The notes beneath the pieces are model-generated. The model was given only the letters and a program-made list of their open reading frames with translations, did not search any database and was not told the origin of the DNA. This document shows positions 15,316 to 16,020 of a stretch of DNA of 16,020 bases, in pieces; the stretch's first letter is position 1; each line of letters starts with the position of its first letter. The position numbers were made by a program, and so were the translations under genes. Source of the DNA: Coemansia sp. RSA 922 (Eukaryota; Kickxellomycota; Kickxellomycetes; Kickxellales; Kickxellaceae); contig JANBQS010000525.1 in NCBI GenBank assembly GCA_027577415.1, positions 1 through 16,020 of the forward strand, in the 5' to 3' direction.

Positions 15316-16020
15316 CTACTGGTTTGGTGCAATCATAGTCTTCGCGTGCCTATCCTCGCCATGGTACTCACGCCGCTCGCGAGCATACCGATCCTTGTCA
15401 TGTTTGGCCAGCTTTTCCCACGGCGCTCGGTCATTTTCGTCTAGAGTCTTCCACTGCTTGGCAATTATTTTTGTCTGCTGGCCAATGCTCATGTCGCTGA
15501 GGTGCTCAGCCAGTCGCGGCCTCTCTGATGTCAAGTAGTATAGAAACGCAGACATGGGGTGCTTTGGAGCATCAGGATCTTTTTTGGTCTTTTTACGCAC
15601 CCGCTTTGCCGGGCTAGACAGACGCGCACGGGCCTTGGACGAGGTTGATGTACCAGTATTAGCACCAGCCCCGCCAGCCAAAGGATCGCCTGCATTGGCT
15701 AGGGCCCTCCCTGGATTTGGATCTTGAGTAGCAGTGCTATAACCAGCCGTGTGCTCAGAGACATGCTGGTTAATGTCGTCTCTAACCTCGCTATTCCGCT
15801 CTTGCTCGTACTCGAATATGCCGCTCTCGATTCTTGGTATCCCGCCTATATCGACAAAGCTAGCGTACGATGCTACGGGGTTGAGCGCCTTGGAGATAGC
15901 AGCCATTCCATTTCCAAAATCGCCCGTATGGAACGCGCTGTCGTAGTTGCTACCGAATATACCCGTTGTAGAGCTCAACATGTTGGAGCGTAGGCTGTCA
16001 GTATCGTTGTAGCCGTAGTG
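15316..16020 (-). CDS. HMG-box DNA-binding protein, N-terminus beyond the window
   Basis: The frame is open from the right edge to the stop at 15316, so the gene probably starts outside the window. An internal ATG at 15981 would give 221 residues, but the 13 codons upstream of it are also open and of similar character (HYGYNDTDSL). Counting from that ATG, a basic linker (about 116-134, AKRVRKKTKK) precedes one HMG box at about 136-207. It shows the marks DAPKHPMSAFLYYL, a central W177, W188 and RYARERREY. HMG boxes bind the DNA minor groove and bend it; the PKxPxSAF start is like Nhp6/HMGB and other non-sequence-specific boxes. The long Gly/Ser/Asn-rich N-terminal part argues for a larger chromatin or transcription factor rather than Nhp6 itself. 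Confidence 0.88.
   Translation of the reverse strand, partial: HYGYNDTDSLRSNMLSSTTGIFGSNYDSAFHTGDFGNGMAAISKALNPVASYASFVDIGGIPRIESGIFEYEQERNSEVRDDINQHVSEHTAGYSTATQDPNPGRALANAGDPLAGGAGANTGTSTSSKARARLSSPAKRVRKKTKKDPDAPKHPMSAFLYYLTSERPRLAEHLSDMSIGQQTKIIAKQWKTLDENDRAPWEKLAKHDKDRYARERREYHGEDRHAKTMIAPNQ

Overview
This is nuclear DNA of a fungus. It carries cytosolic, mitochondrial, ER and cell-wall genes of eukaryotic type. They are interrupted by few short GT-AG introns with CTAAC-like branch points and separated by T- or CT-rich promoter stretches with TATA boxes. An ECM33-like GPI-anchored wall protein points to Fungi. The low intron number, compact spacing and protein style suggest an early-diverging lineage, perhaps Kickxellomycotina (Coemansia or Linderina relatives). 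That placement is inference; nothing in the window fixes the species.

Layout, left to right. (1) On the minus strand, two tandem copies of a zinc alcohol dehydrogenase of the ADH6/cinnamyl-alcohol type: the first is cut by the left edge (1-172), the second is complete (454-1524). (2) A long sparse interval (1525-2733) holds one unexplained coding-like stretch on the minus strand (about 2062-2295). (3) On the plus strand: an ELO-family fatty-acid elongase (2734-3791, probably one short first exon), mitochondrial ribosomal protein bS6m (4047-4544, one intron) and TOM40, the outer-membrane import channel (4873-5922). (4) An 899-base control region, with a possible leader intron, leads into an ECM33-like wall protein (6822-8254, one intron after the signal-peptide exon). 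(5) A universal-stress-protein-domain gene (8334-9086, minus) faces away from cytosolic tyrosyl-tRNA synthetase (9560-10741, plus). Their shared upstream region contains a clear G-quadruplex motif. (6) A large kelch-repeat, single-pass membrane protein with a long cytoplasmic tail (11295-14231, plus). (7) A small AT-rich gene of unknown function (14624-14980, minus), then an HMG-box protein running off the right edge (15316 to beyond 16020, minus).

These are mostly independent housekeeping genes rather than a pathway cluster. bS6m and TOM40 are both mitochondrial and lie in tandem, but each looks separately promoted. The ADH pair is a genuine tandem duplication. I see no mobile element, rRNA, tRNA or CRISPR array.

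The most interesting items are the kelch membrane protein (split propeller, possible Kex2 site, long tail), the unassigned minus-strand frame near 2.1-2.3 kb, the G-quadruplex motif at 9346-9368, the orphan gene at 14.6-15.0 kb, and the splice-based revisions of the ELO and ECM33 gene models. I found no strong evidence for a wholly new multi-gene system.
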